Both the position numbers and the translations under genes were made by a program. The notes beneath the pieces were generated by a model, which ran no database searches, had not been told where the DNA came from, and saw only the letters and a program-made list of their open reading frames with translations. This document shows positions 19,308 through 28,600 of a stretch of DNA of 64,000 nt, piece by piece. Within the stretch, counting starts at the first letter, position 1; every line of letters begins with the position of its first letter. Source of the stretch: Eubacterium sp. AF16-48 (GTDB lineage: Bacteria > Bacillota > Clostridia > Lachnospirales > Lachnospiraceae); assembly GCF_003479405.1 (NCBI RefSeq), contig NZ_QUHB01000001.1:412025-476024 (forward strand), given 5' to 3'.

Positions 19308-19748
19308 TTAACTATCTGCATTTTCACACAGCTTTATTATTACATTTACAAATGTATTAAGCTCCTCCTTTGAAATGCCTTTTGTATATTTTTTAACTGC
19401 ATGTTCCATATCTATGGCTGCAATACTGCAAAGCTTTATTCCTTCTCCGGTAATACGAACCTTTTTTATTCTCTTATCAAAGGGATCACCAAAACACTCA
19501 ACAAATTTTTTCTGTTCCAATCTCTTTACAATACCTGCTGTGGTAGATTGTGCCAAATGCAATAATTTTTCAAATTCTTTCAGGGTGCATTCTCCCCCTC
19601 CATCTTTATTTAACCTCATTAATGCTCCAAGCTGCATCATTGTTAAATCATATTTTTTTAATGCATTATTGGCATTTTTTTCAATGTTATCATGCAACTG
19701 CTTTATCATATAAAAGCAATCTTTCCTCTTATCTGTTATTTTATTCAT
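19308..19748 (-). CDS. MarR-family transcriptional regulator
   Basis: A 146-aa winged-helix repressor. The helix-turn-helix covers TLKEFEKLLHLAQSTTAGIVKRLEQKKFV (about residues 56-85), followed by the wing with the conserved DPFDKRIKKVRIT (D-x-R-x(3)-V/L-x-L/I-T pattern). It heads the operon marR-ABC-ABC-subtilase. An inverted repeat straddling its own -35 is a likely binding site, so it probably represses itself and the exporter until a ligand binds. GGAGGA precedes the ATG. Confidence 0.92.
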   Translation of the reverse strand: MNKITDKRKDCFYMIKQLHDNIEKNANNALKKYDLTMMQLGALMRLNKDGGGECTLKEFEKLLHLAQSTTAGIVKRLEQKKFVECFGDPFDKRIKKVRITGEGIKLCSIAAIDMEHAVKKYTKGISKEELNTFVNVIIKLCENADS

Positions 19749-19770
19749 AATATCCTCCGAAGTAGTGAAT

Positions 19771-19799
19771 ATACTAACACTTCAATCGCACACTGTCAA
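19771..19799 (-). promoter_or_regulatory. SigA-type promoter of the marR-exporter operon
   Basis: On the minus strand: TTGACA (19794-19799), a 17-bp spacer and TAGTAT (19771-19776). Confidence 0.8.
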
Positions 19800-19811
19800 T
19801 AGCGTGCGATT
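19784..19811. promoter_or_regulatory. Candidate MarR operator
   Basis: Perfect 8-bp inverted arms AATCGCAC (19784-19791) and GTGCGATT (19804-19811) enclose the -35 hexamer. Protein bound here would block RNA polymerase, as expected for MarR autorepression. Confidence 0.65.
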
Positions 19812-19847
19812 AAAATAATTGTAAAAAATTTGTGCCTTATTTTTAAA

Positions 19848-20615
19848 CTAATCATTATAATTAACATTATATGCCACATATTCATGGGAAAAATGATATC
19901 CTAATTTTTCTGCCATTTTTACTGACCACATTATTCTTGCGTCCCAGCTTGGATACCATCCTTTTTTGATACATTCAAGAATTAATTTAGCACCACATAT
20001 GCTTGCAAGACCTTTGTGTCTGTAATCTTTTCTTGTAGCAATTTCCACTTCAATTCCATCCTTAAATCCGGAATAAGAGGACGCAGCGGAAATTAATTCT
20101 CCATCCTTTAATATTGCAACACCCATTCCCTTTTCACTGTACATTTCATATGTATCATATTGTGCTACAAAGTCCCTGCTCCACTGCTCCTTAAAACAGG
20201 CATTGTATAGTTTTTCATCAATTATTTTTATTTCATATTCCTTTGATAAACCTTCTGCAATGCTTTTTAAATGCTCTACATTAAAAACACCTTTTTCCTT
20301 TTTCATTGCATATCTGGTTGTTTTTTCTGCCTTGTTTCCAAAGCACTTTTCAATTAAGGTGCCCCATTCTGTATCTTCCGGCACCATAATAATGGAATTT
20401 TTAAATTTATCCGGTTTAAACATTACTAATTCTTCATTTAATTTTCCTGCAAAATAGCAGAAATCCCCTAAAATAGCCATGGCAGACGTAGGATTATTTA
20501 AATTATCCACATATATATCTCCCATAACTTTTTCAAGGCATCCCCATATTACTCCTTCATCCCATTTTTCAAACAGATAGTTTACAGTTTTTGTATCCTC
20601 TAATTTATATATCAT
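19848..20615 (-). CDS. GNAT-family N-acetyltransferase
   Basis: A 255-aa protein resembling the GNAT family often found in Clostridia with an N-terminal extension. The acetyl-CoA-binding core is C-terminal: GVAILKDGELISAASSYS, then EVEIATRKDYRHKGLASICGAKLI, where RHKGLA is the pyrophosphate-binding Q/R-x-x-G-x-G/A motif. The N-terminal half (residues 1-120) has no motif I recognise. Its start overlaps the MATE stop codon (ATGA), so it is translationally coupled to the transporter. Substrate unknown. Confidence 0.85.
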   Translation of the reverse strand: MIYKLEDTKTVNYLFEKWDEGVIWGCLEKVMGDIYVDNLNNPTSAMAILGDFCYFAGKLNEELVMFKPDKFKNSIIMVPEDTEWGTLIEKCFGNKAEKTTRYAMKKEKGVFNVEHLKSIAEGLSKEYEIKIIDEKLYNACFKEQWSRDFVAQYDTYEMYSEKGMGVAILKDGELISAASSYSGFKDGIEVEIATRKDYRHKGLASICGAKLILECIKKGWYPSWDARIMWSVKMAEKLGYHFSHEYVAYNVNYND

Positions 20616-21970
20616 ATTTTACATTCCTTTTTACTTACATAAACGTATGCCGCTAATACCGCAACTCCCGTTATAATCCATGAAACAGGATATACAATAA
20701 GCAAAACATCATATGAATGATATTTTACAAAAACAGTGTATATCCATACTAATCTCAATACACAGGTTCCAAATACCGTAAGGGCTGCCGGTGTCATGGA
20801 GTGTCCCATTCCTCTAAGGGCTGCACCACCTATTTCATAGGAGCTTACTAAAAGATAAAAGAACAGTAGCAATCTCATTCTTGTTACTGCATAGCCTGCC
20901 ACTGCCGCTTTTGAAGTGAATATTGAAGCAAAAAAGAAACCGTTTAATGCCACAATTATTCCCAAAGCCTGTGAAATCACTACGCTGTATATCATACATA
21001 TACGGAATACTTTTTTAACTCTGTCATAATTTCCTGCACCAAAGTTAGTGCTAACAAAGGTTACCGCTGTCTGACTGAAAGCACTAACTATAAAATATAT
21101 AATAAATTCATAATTAAGTGCCACCGCAGAACCTGCCACCACATCAGAACCAAATCCGTTAAGAGCCGCCTGAATAAATACATTGGCAAAAGAAAATACC
21201 ATTCCCTGTATTCCTGCCGGCACACCTATTTTTAATATTTTACTTAAATCCTGCTTTGAAATGCCTAATTCCTTAACAGAAAGTTTAACAGGTTCATTTT
21301 CATGAATAAGTATATATGTAATCATTAATGAACTTACAATATTAGAAATAACTGTTGCAATTGCAACGCCTGTTACTCCAAGATGAAAAACAATAACAAG
21401 AAAAAGATTAAGGGCTGCATTTAAAACACCTGCCACTGTAAGGCAATACAGGGGGCGTTTTGTATCTCCGATACTTCTTAATATAGCTGCGCCAAAATTA
21501 TATAGCATAATAAAAGGCATACCAAGAAAGTATATTTTCATGTAATCTACTGCCAGATCCAAAGTGTCTGCGGGAGTGTCCATTAAAACAAGAACCGGTC
21601 GTGCCACAATAATTCCTATTACAAGTAAAAAAATGCCACTTACCAAAGCTATAACAATTGATGTATGTACGGCACTTTTAACTTTATCATCCTTTTTACT
21701 GCCTAAATAATTAGAAATGACAACATTTGCTCCTACTGAAATACCTACAAACAAATTAATCATTAGATTAATAAGGGCACCTGTACATCCTACTGCTGCC
21801 TGGTCCTGACTGGTGGCAAATTTTCCCACTACTGCCACATCCACAGAATTAAATAACTGCTGCAAAACACTACTTACAGCCAGTGGAATGGCAAACATCA
21901 AAATATTTTTCCATAAACCACCATTTACTATGTCTATACTACGGGTCGTTTCTGATTTACTTCTATTCAT
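20612..21970 (-). CDS. MATE-family efflux transporter
   Basis: A cation-coupled exporter of the MATE family with about 12 membrane helices in 452 aa, arranged as two pseudo-repeats. Typical sequence includes GGLWKNILMFAIPLAVSSVLQQLFNSVDVAVVGKF at the N-terminus, NLFVGISVGANVVISNYLG, RSIGDTKRPLY, GVPAGIQGM, and RGMGHSMTPA in the second half. It follows pfkA by 32 bp and overlaps the GNAT gene. It is probably part of the long addB-to-GNAT transcript. Drug, metabolite or ion export cannot be told apart here. Confidence 0.93.
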   Translation of the reverse strand: MNRSKSETTRSIDIVNGGLWKNILMFAIPLAVSSVLQQLFNSVDVAVVGKFATSQDQAAVGCTGALINLMINLFVGISVGANVVISNYLGSKKDDKVKSAVHTSIVIALVSGIFLLVIGIIVARPVLVLMDTPADTLDLAVDYMKIYFLGMPFIMLYNFGAAILRSIGDTKRPLYCLTVAGVLNAALNLFLVIVFHLGVTGVAIATVISNIVSSLMITYILIHENEPVKLSVKELGISKQDLSKILKIGVPAGIQGMVFSFANVFIQAALNGFGSDVVAGSAVALNYEFIIYFIVSAFSQTAVTFVSTNFGAGNYDRVKKVFRICMIYSVVISQALGIIVALNGFFFASIFTSKAAVAGYAVTRMRLLLFFYLLVSSYEIGGAALRGMGHSMTPAALTVFGTCVLRLVWIYTVFVKYHSYDVLLIVYPVSWIITGVAVLAAYVYVSKKECKI

Positions 21971-22002
21971 TTCTCTGCCTTCTTCTCTAATATAATATTT
22001 TA

Positions 22003-22977
22003 CTATTCTGATAATCTCAAACTTAACTGATACTGGAAAGAATCTAAACTGTTATTTTTCAGTGACAATGCTTCTTCTAAATCATAATCTACCAGCAAAT
22101 CATTTTTAATAGCTACTACACGGTTTTTTCTGCTTTCTTTTAAAATCTCAACAGCGTAAGCTCCCATAAGTGAACCATACATTCTGTCCTTTGCCGATGG
22201 CTGTCCACCTCTTTGAATATATCCTAAAACAGACACCCTTGATTCTATGCCGGTTTTCTCCTGAATAAGCTTTGCCAATTCTTCTGCATCTGTTACGCCT
22301 TCCGCAACTACAACTAAATAACAGTCCCGTCCGTCAGTATGATGCTTCTTTATGGCATCAGTAACACTGTCAAAATCTCCCTGCCATTTTTCCGGTAACA
22401 ATATGGCATCTGCTGATGCCGCCATCCCTGACCACAATGCAATATATCCTTTTTTTCTTCCCATAACCTCCACAACACTACATCGTCCGTGAGATATTGA
22501 AGAATCTCTGATTTTGTCAATTGCCTCTGTGGCAGTATTTACGGCAGTATCAAATCCTAAGGTATACTCACTGCACCCCATGTCTCTGTCAATTGTTCCC
22601 GGAATACATATAACATTTATACCTTCTTCCTTAAAATCAATTGCACCACGAAGAGTACCGTCGCCTCCAATTGCCACTAATGTATCAATGCCGTTTTCCC
22701 TTAGATTTAACGCCGCCTTTTCTCTATATTCCTTTTTTAAAAATCTGTCACTTCTACTGGTAAAAAGTATAGTGCCTCCTCTGTTGTTTATGTTTCTTAC
22801 ATCATCCATACTAAGAGGAGCAGTTTCAAAATCTATTAATCCGTCGTAACCACGAAGTATACCAACTACTTCAATGCCTAAATTACAGGCACTAAAAACT
22901 ACCGCACGAATGGCTGAATTCATTCCCGGGGCATCTCCACCACTGGTTAAAACGGCAATTTTTCTTATATTTTCCAT
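22003..22977 (-). CDS. pfkA: 6-phosphofructokinase (ATP type by GGDGT motif)
   Basis: Phosphorylates fructose-6-phosphate to fructose-1,6-bisphosphate. The 324-aa length is that of bacterial PfkA. Visible motifs are LTSGGDAPGMNSAIRA, the ATP-type AIGGDGTLRGA (Gly at the donor-selecting position), SSISHGR, VVEVMGRKKG and a C-terminal LGYIQRGGQPSAKDR. The catalytic loop normally reads TIDND but here reads TIDRD, an Arg at the middle position next to the catalytic base Asp, which is retained. This may be a second Pfk paralogue with altered kinetics. It is embedded between sufB and the MATE gene, with 10- and 32-bp gaps. Confidence 0.92.
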   Translation of the reverse strand: MENIRKIAVLTSGGDAPGMNSAIRAVVFSACNLGIEVVGILRGYDGLIDFETAPLSMDDVRNINNRGGTILFTSRSDRFLKKEYREKAALNLRENGIDTLVAIGGDGTLRGAIDFKEEGINVICIPGTIDRDMGCSEYTLGFDTAVNTATEAIDKIRDSSISHGRCSVVEVMGRKKGYIALWSGMAASADAILLPEKWQGDFDSVTDAIKKHHTDGRDCYLVVVAEGVTDAEELAKLIQEKTGIESRVSVLGYIQRGGQPSAKDRMYGSLMGAYAVEILKESRKNRVVAIKNDLLVDYDLEEALSLKNNSLDSFQYQLSLRLSE

Positions 22978-22987
22978 GAATTATCCT

Positions 22988-23905
22988 TTATCTTAAAAAT
23001 CCATTAACAATCTGTTCTTCCGCTTCCTGTTCAGTAAGACCTAATGTCTGAAGCTTAATTAACTGCTCTCCGGCAATTTTTCCTATTGCTGCCTCGTGAA
23101 TAAGGGAAGCCTCTAAATCATTTGCAGTAATTTCCGGAATAGCACTTATTTTTGCATTGTCCATAATAATGGCGTCGCACTCTGAATGTCCATTGCACTT
23201 GGCATTTCCGTTAATTACCGAGAAAAATGTCTGTCTTGAATCGTCTCTTGCCACTGAACGGGAAATAACGTTTGCACTGGAGCCGTCTCCATTCATGTCC
23301 ACATTAAAACGGGTTGTTGCATGCTGTTTTCCGTGGGTCATAATACGCTCGGTAATTACTATTTTTGCATCTTTGTCAAGTTTTGCCGATGTTACCCTTT
23401 CTGTTGAATCAATGCCTTTTATCTGCACTGTTTCCATTTCCATAAACCCACCTTCTTCTATATTAACTATAGTTGTAGGATTCATTACGTTTTCGCCGTT
23501 TCCGTCTCCCTTACCATAATGCTTTTCCACATATTTTACCCTGGCATTTTTCCCAATATAAAATGTATGAATGCCATCATGCTTAGATAGTTTATCCCCA
23601 CTGTTGTGAATTCCACATCCTGCCACAATAAGAACATCAGCACCTTCACCTATGTGGAAATCGTTATATACGCATTCCTCTAAACCGGTTTTGCTGATAA
23701 CTACAGGAATATGAACACTTTCATTTTTGGTTCCCGGCTTCACATATATATCTATGCCATCCTTGTCTTCCTTAGTTACTATATTTATGTTTTCAGTAGT
23801 ATTTCTACTGTCCTTTTTGCTGTTTGCCCTTATATTATAAGCACCCTGTGGTATTTCATGAAGTCCCGTCAGCTGCTCAAATAATTCCATCTGTATCTTA
23901 TCCAT
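22988..23905 (-). CDS. sufB: SufB/SufD-family Fe-S scaffold (minimal SufB)
   Basis: Scaffold subunit of an iron-sulfur cluster assembly complex with SufC. At 305 aa it is much shorter than classical SufB (about 470), lacking most of the N-terminal part. The beta-helix core and C-terminal signatures are present: CGIHN, CNGHSECDAIIMDNA (containing the conserved Cys region), HEAAIGKIAGEQLIKLQTLGLTE and the terminal EEQIVNGFL. No sufD, sufS or sufU lies nearby, so the pair looks like the reduced SufBC (SMS-like) system of some anaerobes. It lies 11 bp downstream of sufC. Confidence 0.9.
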   Translation of the reverse strand: MDKIQMELFEQLTGLHEIPQGAYNIRANSKKDSRNTTENINIVTKEDKDGIDIYVKPGTKNESVHIPVVISKTGLEECVYNDFHIGEGADVLIVAGCGIHNSGDKLSKHDGIHTFYIGKNARVKYVEKHYGKGDGNGENVMNPTTIVNIEEGGFMEMETVQIKGIDSTERVTSAKLDKDAKIVITERIMTHGKQHATTRFNVDMNGDGSSANVISRSVARDDSRQTFFSVINGNAKCNGHSECDAIIMDNAKISAIPEITANDLEASLIHEAAIGKIAGEQLIKLQTLGLTEQEAEEQIVNGFLR

Positions 23906-23916
23906 ATTACCACTCC

Positions 23917-24642
23917 TTACGCCTGTAATTTTTCACAGACATTGTTATTATTTCCTAAAACAAGAGGCATGATTTCCTCTTTATCTCCATGTGCCTTTAT
24001 CTTTCCATCCACTAGAAGAATTATTTCATCTGCAATATCTAATATTCTCTCCTGATGGGATATTATAAGAATAGAGTTAGTGTTCTTATGCTGCATCTTT
24101 TCAAATACTTTAATAAGGCTGTTAAAGCTCCATAAGTCAATTCCTGCCTCCGGCTCATCAAAAACAGATAATTCCGTTCCTCTTGCAATAATTGTGGCAA
24201 TTTCTATTCTTTTTAATTCACCACCGGAAAGACTTGCATCTACCTCTCTATTTATATAATCCCTTGCACAAAGACCTACCTCTGACAGATACTCACAGGC
24301 TTCGCTTATGGACAACTGCTTTCCTGAAGCCATTCTAAGAAGGTCAATTACCTTTATTCCCTTAAATCTTACAGGCTGCTGAAAAGCAAAGCTTATTCCT
24401 AATTTTGCCCTGTCTGAAATGGACATATCTGTTATATCCGTTCCATTGTATATGATTTTACCTGATGTAGGCTTAATTATTCCTACAATAAGCTTAGCCA
24501 GTGTGGATTTACCACTTCCGTTAGGACCTGTTATGGCAACAAACTTACTTTCATCAATTTTAAGGCTGATTCCATTAATTATATCTTTTTGTTTTCCATC
24601 ATCTTCTTTAACACTAAATTTAATATCTCTAAGTTCAAGCAT
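23917..24642 (-). CDS. sufC: SufC-type Fe-S assembly ATPase
   Basis: Cytosolic ABC ATPase that drives the SufB scaffold. The 241-aa protein has Walker A GPNGSGKST, Q-loop FAFQQPVRFKGI, signature LSGGELKRIEIA (the LSGGE form typical of SufC), Walker B LSVFDEPEAGID and H-loop IISHQERIL. The start overlaps the 3' end of the LD-carboxypeptidase gene by 8 bp, implying coupled translation. The neighbouring AddB carries a predicted 4Fe-4S cluster, so co-expression with an Fe-S assembly machine may be functional. Confidence 0.93.
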   Translation of the reverse strand: MLELRDIKFSVKEDDGKQKDIINGISLKIDESKFVAITGPNGSGKSTLAKLIVGIIKPTSGKIIYNGTDITDMSISDRAKLGISFAFQQPVRFKGIKVIDLLRMASGKQLSISEACEYLSEVGLCARDYINREVDASLSGGELKRIEIATIIARGTELSVFDEPEAGIDLWSFNSLIKVFEKMQHKNTNSILIISHQERILDIADEIILLVDGKIKAHGDKEEIMPLVLGNNNNVCEKLQA

Positions 24643-25645
24643 ATTGTAAAACTCCTTTTCCGCCTGTACTACTTACTTTTGCCAACGCACCTTCTATTAT
24701 TGAAAACTGTGGTCCCTTATGACCAATATCTGCATCAAAAATAACCGGCACATCTAAATCTCCAAGTATGGACATTATAGCTTCCTTATATGGCTGTTCA
24801 ATCCACGAATTATACATTAAAGGTCTTCCAAAAACAAAGCCCTTTGCATGTTTAAAATAACCTCTTTCCTTCATCTGCCACAAATGGGTTACTAAAACAA
24901 CATCCTCCATATTAAAGCTTTCCAACGCCCATATTATACCATCTTTTTTATATTTTTCCACAAATTGTTGTGTTCCGTCATATTTAGTACCAATAAGGAA
25001 AGCTATAACATCAAGACACCCTCCTAAAAGCCGCCCTGATATTTCTATTTTTTCCTCGCCACGGCCGTTTATCCAGCTTACTTTTTCATCATTATAATAT
25101 CCCTCATAACCTGTAACATATTCATGGCGTTGGGATTCGTAATAGTCAAAAGATTTTTGAACCTTAACTTTTCCTTCTAATACTCCCAAAGCACTCTCCA
25201 CCGGCTTTTGCCACGGATTCATTCCGAAATCACCTATATGGCATCCATACACCGCTGCCACATCACAGGTTGTTACAATGGGATATACCAGTCCCGTATT
25301 ATCTGAAAATCCCTGAAACCACTTTGGATTATTCTTAAACTGCTCAAAATCCACATAATCAAGCATTTCCATAAGATAATCTCCACCAGCTGCGGAAAAA
25401 ACAGCTCTAACATTTTTATCTGACACTAATTCATTAAACTGTTTTCCCCTTTCCATTCCCGTAGAGCTGCAACCTCTGCTATCTGACTTATATACATTAT
25501 CTGTTAATTTAACATTGTATCCTTTACTTTTTAATTGTTCTGTTGCATTTGCAACTCTTTTTTGTTTTAACTCATTAACTATTCCTCCGGAAGTAGCTGT
25601 AACACCTATAGTATCTCCCGGTTTTATAAACTCTGGAAAAATCAT
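24635..25645 (-). CDS. LD-carboxypeptidase-type peptidase (S66 family)
   Basis: Serine peptidase of the LdcA/MccF family, acting on murein tetrapeptides or on peptide-nucleotide antibiotics. The nucleophile Ser lies in the conserved FQGFSDNTGL loop, the preceding AAGGDYLMEML supplies the oxyanion turn, and the charge-relay Glu and His lie in ALESFNMED and DIGHKGPQ. The protein has 336 aa and no signal peptide, so it acts in the cytosol (murein recycling or self-protection). An ATG at 25651 is only 1 nt from the GGAG; the ATG at 25645 is 7 nt away and is preferred. It begins 2 bp after the addA stop. Confidence 0.87.
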   Translation of the reverse strand: MIFPEFIKPGDTIGVTATSGGIVNELKQKRVANATEQLKSKGYNVKLTDNVYKSDSRGCSSTGMERGKQFNELVSDKNVRAVFSAAGGDYLMEMLDYVDFEQFKNNPKWFQGFSDNTGLVYPIVTTCDVAAVYGCHIGDFGMNPWQKPVESALGVLEGKVKVQKSFDYYESQRHEYVTGYEGYYNDEKVSWINGRGEEKIEISGRLLGGCLDVIAFLIGTKYDGTQQFVEKYKKDGIIWALESFNMEDVVLVTHLWQMKERGYFKHAKGFVFGRPLMYNSWIEQPYKEAIMSILGDLDVPVIFDADIGHKGPQFSIIEGALAKVSSTGGKGVLQYA

Positions 25646-25647
25646 TG

Positions 25648-28600
25648 TCATTCTCCTTTATCTTCTTTTTTAATCTCTGCTTCCTTACCCAATGTCACAG
25701 AATAAATTATCATTTCCTTAACATTTATTTGAGAAATTCTCTCTATGGCAAGCTTATAACATTCTAACTGCACATGATAACGTTTATCAAGTTCCTCCAT
25801 TGTTTTAACCTTATCTGTTTTGTAATCAGCAATAACAAACTCACCATCTTCTTCAAAGCATACATCAATTATACCCTGAATTATCATTGTTTCATCTGAA
25901 TTTGACCTGCCATTTATTTCATTAGCCTTAACTCCTAACAGAAACTTCCGCTCCCTGTAAAGCTTACCTTTCTTATATGCCTTTTTCATTCTATTAAACA
26001 AATCAGTTTTTGTAAATGAAATTATATCTTTATAGTAAATACACCCTGCCTGTTCTTTAGTCATAAGCCCTTTATCCACAAAGGATTCTATCATTTCCTT
26101 AACGGTATCTATGGTATATTCCTCCATGTCAAAATCAAGAAGTTCAAATACCCTGTGATATGCGGTGCCCCGTTCTGCACCGTATAATGTTTCATTGCCC
26201 GATATATCTTCTCTGGCAAAATCCGGTATTATTTCCGGCACTTCAGTTTCCTTATGAAACTCCTGATTTCCATCAATTTCCTCTACATAAGCCATACTTT
26301 GCTTCTTTATTTCCGTTACACTTGCCTTTGAATGTAAAGTAACATCATCTAAATATTGGTATGTAAAGTCAAATTTTTTCTTAACATCATCTCCATTATC
26401 AGCTTTTAGATTAAAAATCCTATCAAACTTTTTGCTGTCAATTTCATCCTTAATAAGAGCCTTTCCTTCCTGATATAACATATCTTCCGCTTCCACCGTA
26501 TTTATTACAATGTCTGCCTCTGCATTATACATTTCATCCCTGGCCTTTGTTCCATTAAACTCTCTTTCCGCTATGGTGTCAAAAGCCTTGTTTTTAGCCA
26601 CGGTTTTGCCAATCCACGTAAACATATTTGGTGCATTAACAATGTTTGAGTATGACATTTCATCCTTTACGTTATACATACTTTCCTTTAAATCAGAAAT
26701 AGTCTTTGTAAGTTTCTTTGTGACACCGGTAATAATCAGCTTTTCCTTTGCTCTTGTAAGGGCAACATAAAGGATTCTAAGCCTCTCCGCCATATCCTCC
26801 TGTTTGTTCTTTCTCCTTATAAGTCTTTTTACAATAGTTGGTGACTTTACTTTCAAATTTTCATCTATCATGTCAACGCCAATATTTCCATTGTCATCTA
26901 CCACGATTTTGTCTGTGTCATTTCTGCCGCCACCGTTGGTGTCACACAAAAACACCACCGGAAATTGAAGTCCCTTACTTTTATGTATGGACATTATTTT
27001 TACCGTATTATCATTTTCCTGACTAATTCCTGCCTCACCGTCGTCGCTGTCTAAATACTGTAATTTTTCTATATATCTGATAAAATTAAATACACCTTTG
27101 TAACTAATATTTTCATATGCCACGGCTTTTTCTTTTAAAGCCTCAATATTTAGATGCCTTCTTTTTCCTCCCGGCATGGATGAAATATAATAATCATAGC
27201 CTGTTTCATTTACCAGCTGTTCTATAAGCTCATACACTTTTATATATACACTACGTTTTCTGTAATCATCAAGGAAATCCAAAAACCCCTTAACCTTTAC
27301 TTTAATTTCTGCATCAGAACCCGTTTCCTTATACAGTAAAAGGTTGTCATACAGATATTCACAGATGTTTTCAGCCTTAATTACTGCCAGCTCATTTTCC
27401 GTAAATGAAAACATGGGACTTATTAAAATTGTTGCTAAAGGAATATCCTGATATGGATTGTCAATAACTGACAATGCACTAACTACCGTCCTAACCTCTA
27501 TAGTCCGGTAATATCCTGTTTTAGAATCTGCCACTGCCGGTATTCCATTATCCTCTAATGCCTGAAGGTAAATATCGCTTACCCCCTTAAGACTTCTTAA
27601 AAGTATGGTAATATCGCTATATTTTACCCTTCTTTTATTTTGCCCCTCTTCTGTTATTTTAAGACCATTTTCCGGGTCTGTTATTTCGAGTATTTTTTTT
27701 GCCACAAAATCTGCTTCATCTTCCCTTCCCTCTCCTTCTACCATAAAAATTTCAGTAGAATTATCCTGCTTATTAATGGATTCATCGTATTTTGCACCAT
27801 ATGTAAGTCCGTTTCCGTTTTTGTAATTTATCCCTCCTACTTTTTCCGTCATAATATAATTAAATATATAATTAACACTGTTTATAACTTCCCTTCTGCT
27901 TCGGAAGTTTTTATCTAAAATTATTTTACAGCAGTCTTTAGTTAAATCCTGAGAATATGTGTCATACTTATGTAAAAAAAGTCCCGGTTCCGCCTGTCTG
28001 AATCTGTAAATACTTTGTTTTACGTCACCAACCATGAAAATATTATTTACTCCCTGACCTTTTGAAACGCTGTTTAAAATATCCTCCTGAACGTAATTGC
28101 TGTCCTGATATTCATCAATCATAATTTCCTTGTAATTTTCTGCCATTTGTCTTGCCACATCTGTAGGATATACATTTCCCTTTTCATCTTCAGAAAGTAA
28201 TATCTTTAAAGCAAAATGCGCCTGGTCATTAAAGTCCATTATTCCCTTTTCCCCTTTTTTATCTGCAAAGCGTTTCATAAAATCAAGGGTTAATTTAATT
28301 ATCATAGAGACACTGTCATGACTTTTTATAATATCAGCTGCCATTTCTTCAACAGTCTGTTCAAACAATTCCGATTCTAATTTACCAAGCCTGTCCATGG
28401 CCTTTTTCTTTATATCCTGAACCTGCTTTTTCTTTGCCTCATCACATCCCTTTGCACCTCTTAGGGTGACACTTTTAACACCTCTAAACGCCAGACGCAT
28501 TTTATTGTAATTATTCTGCTTTTGTATTTCAGAAATGCTTTCCATAAGCTGGGTCAATCCATCCACGCATCCCGGTCCGTCTGTTTCCATGGAAATTTTA

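Noticed and set aside
22514..22849. Plus-strand ORF of 111 aa inside pfkA
   Set aside because: Shadow of the real pfkA frame, with no ribosome binding site or family motif.
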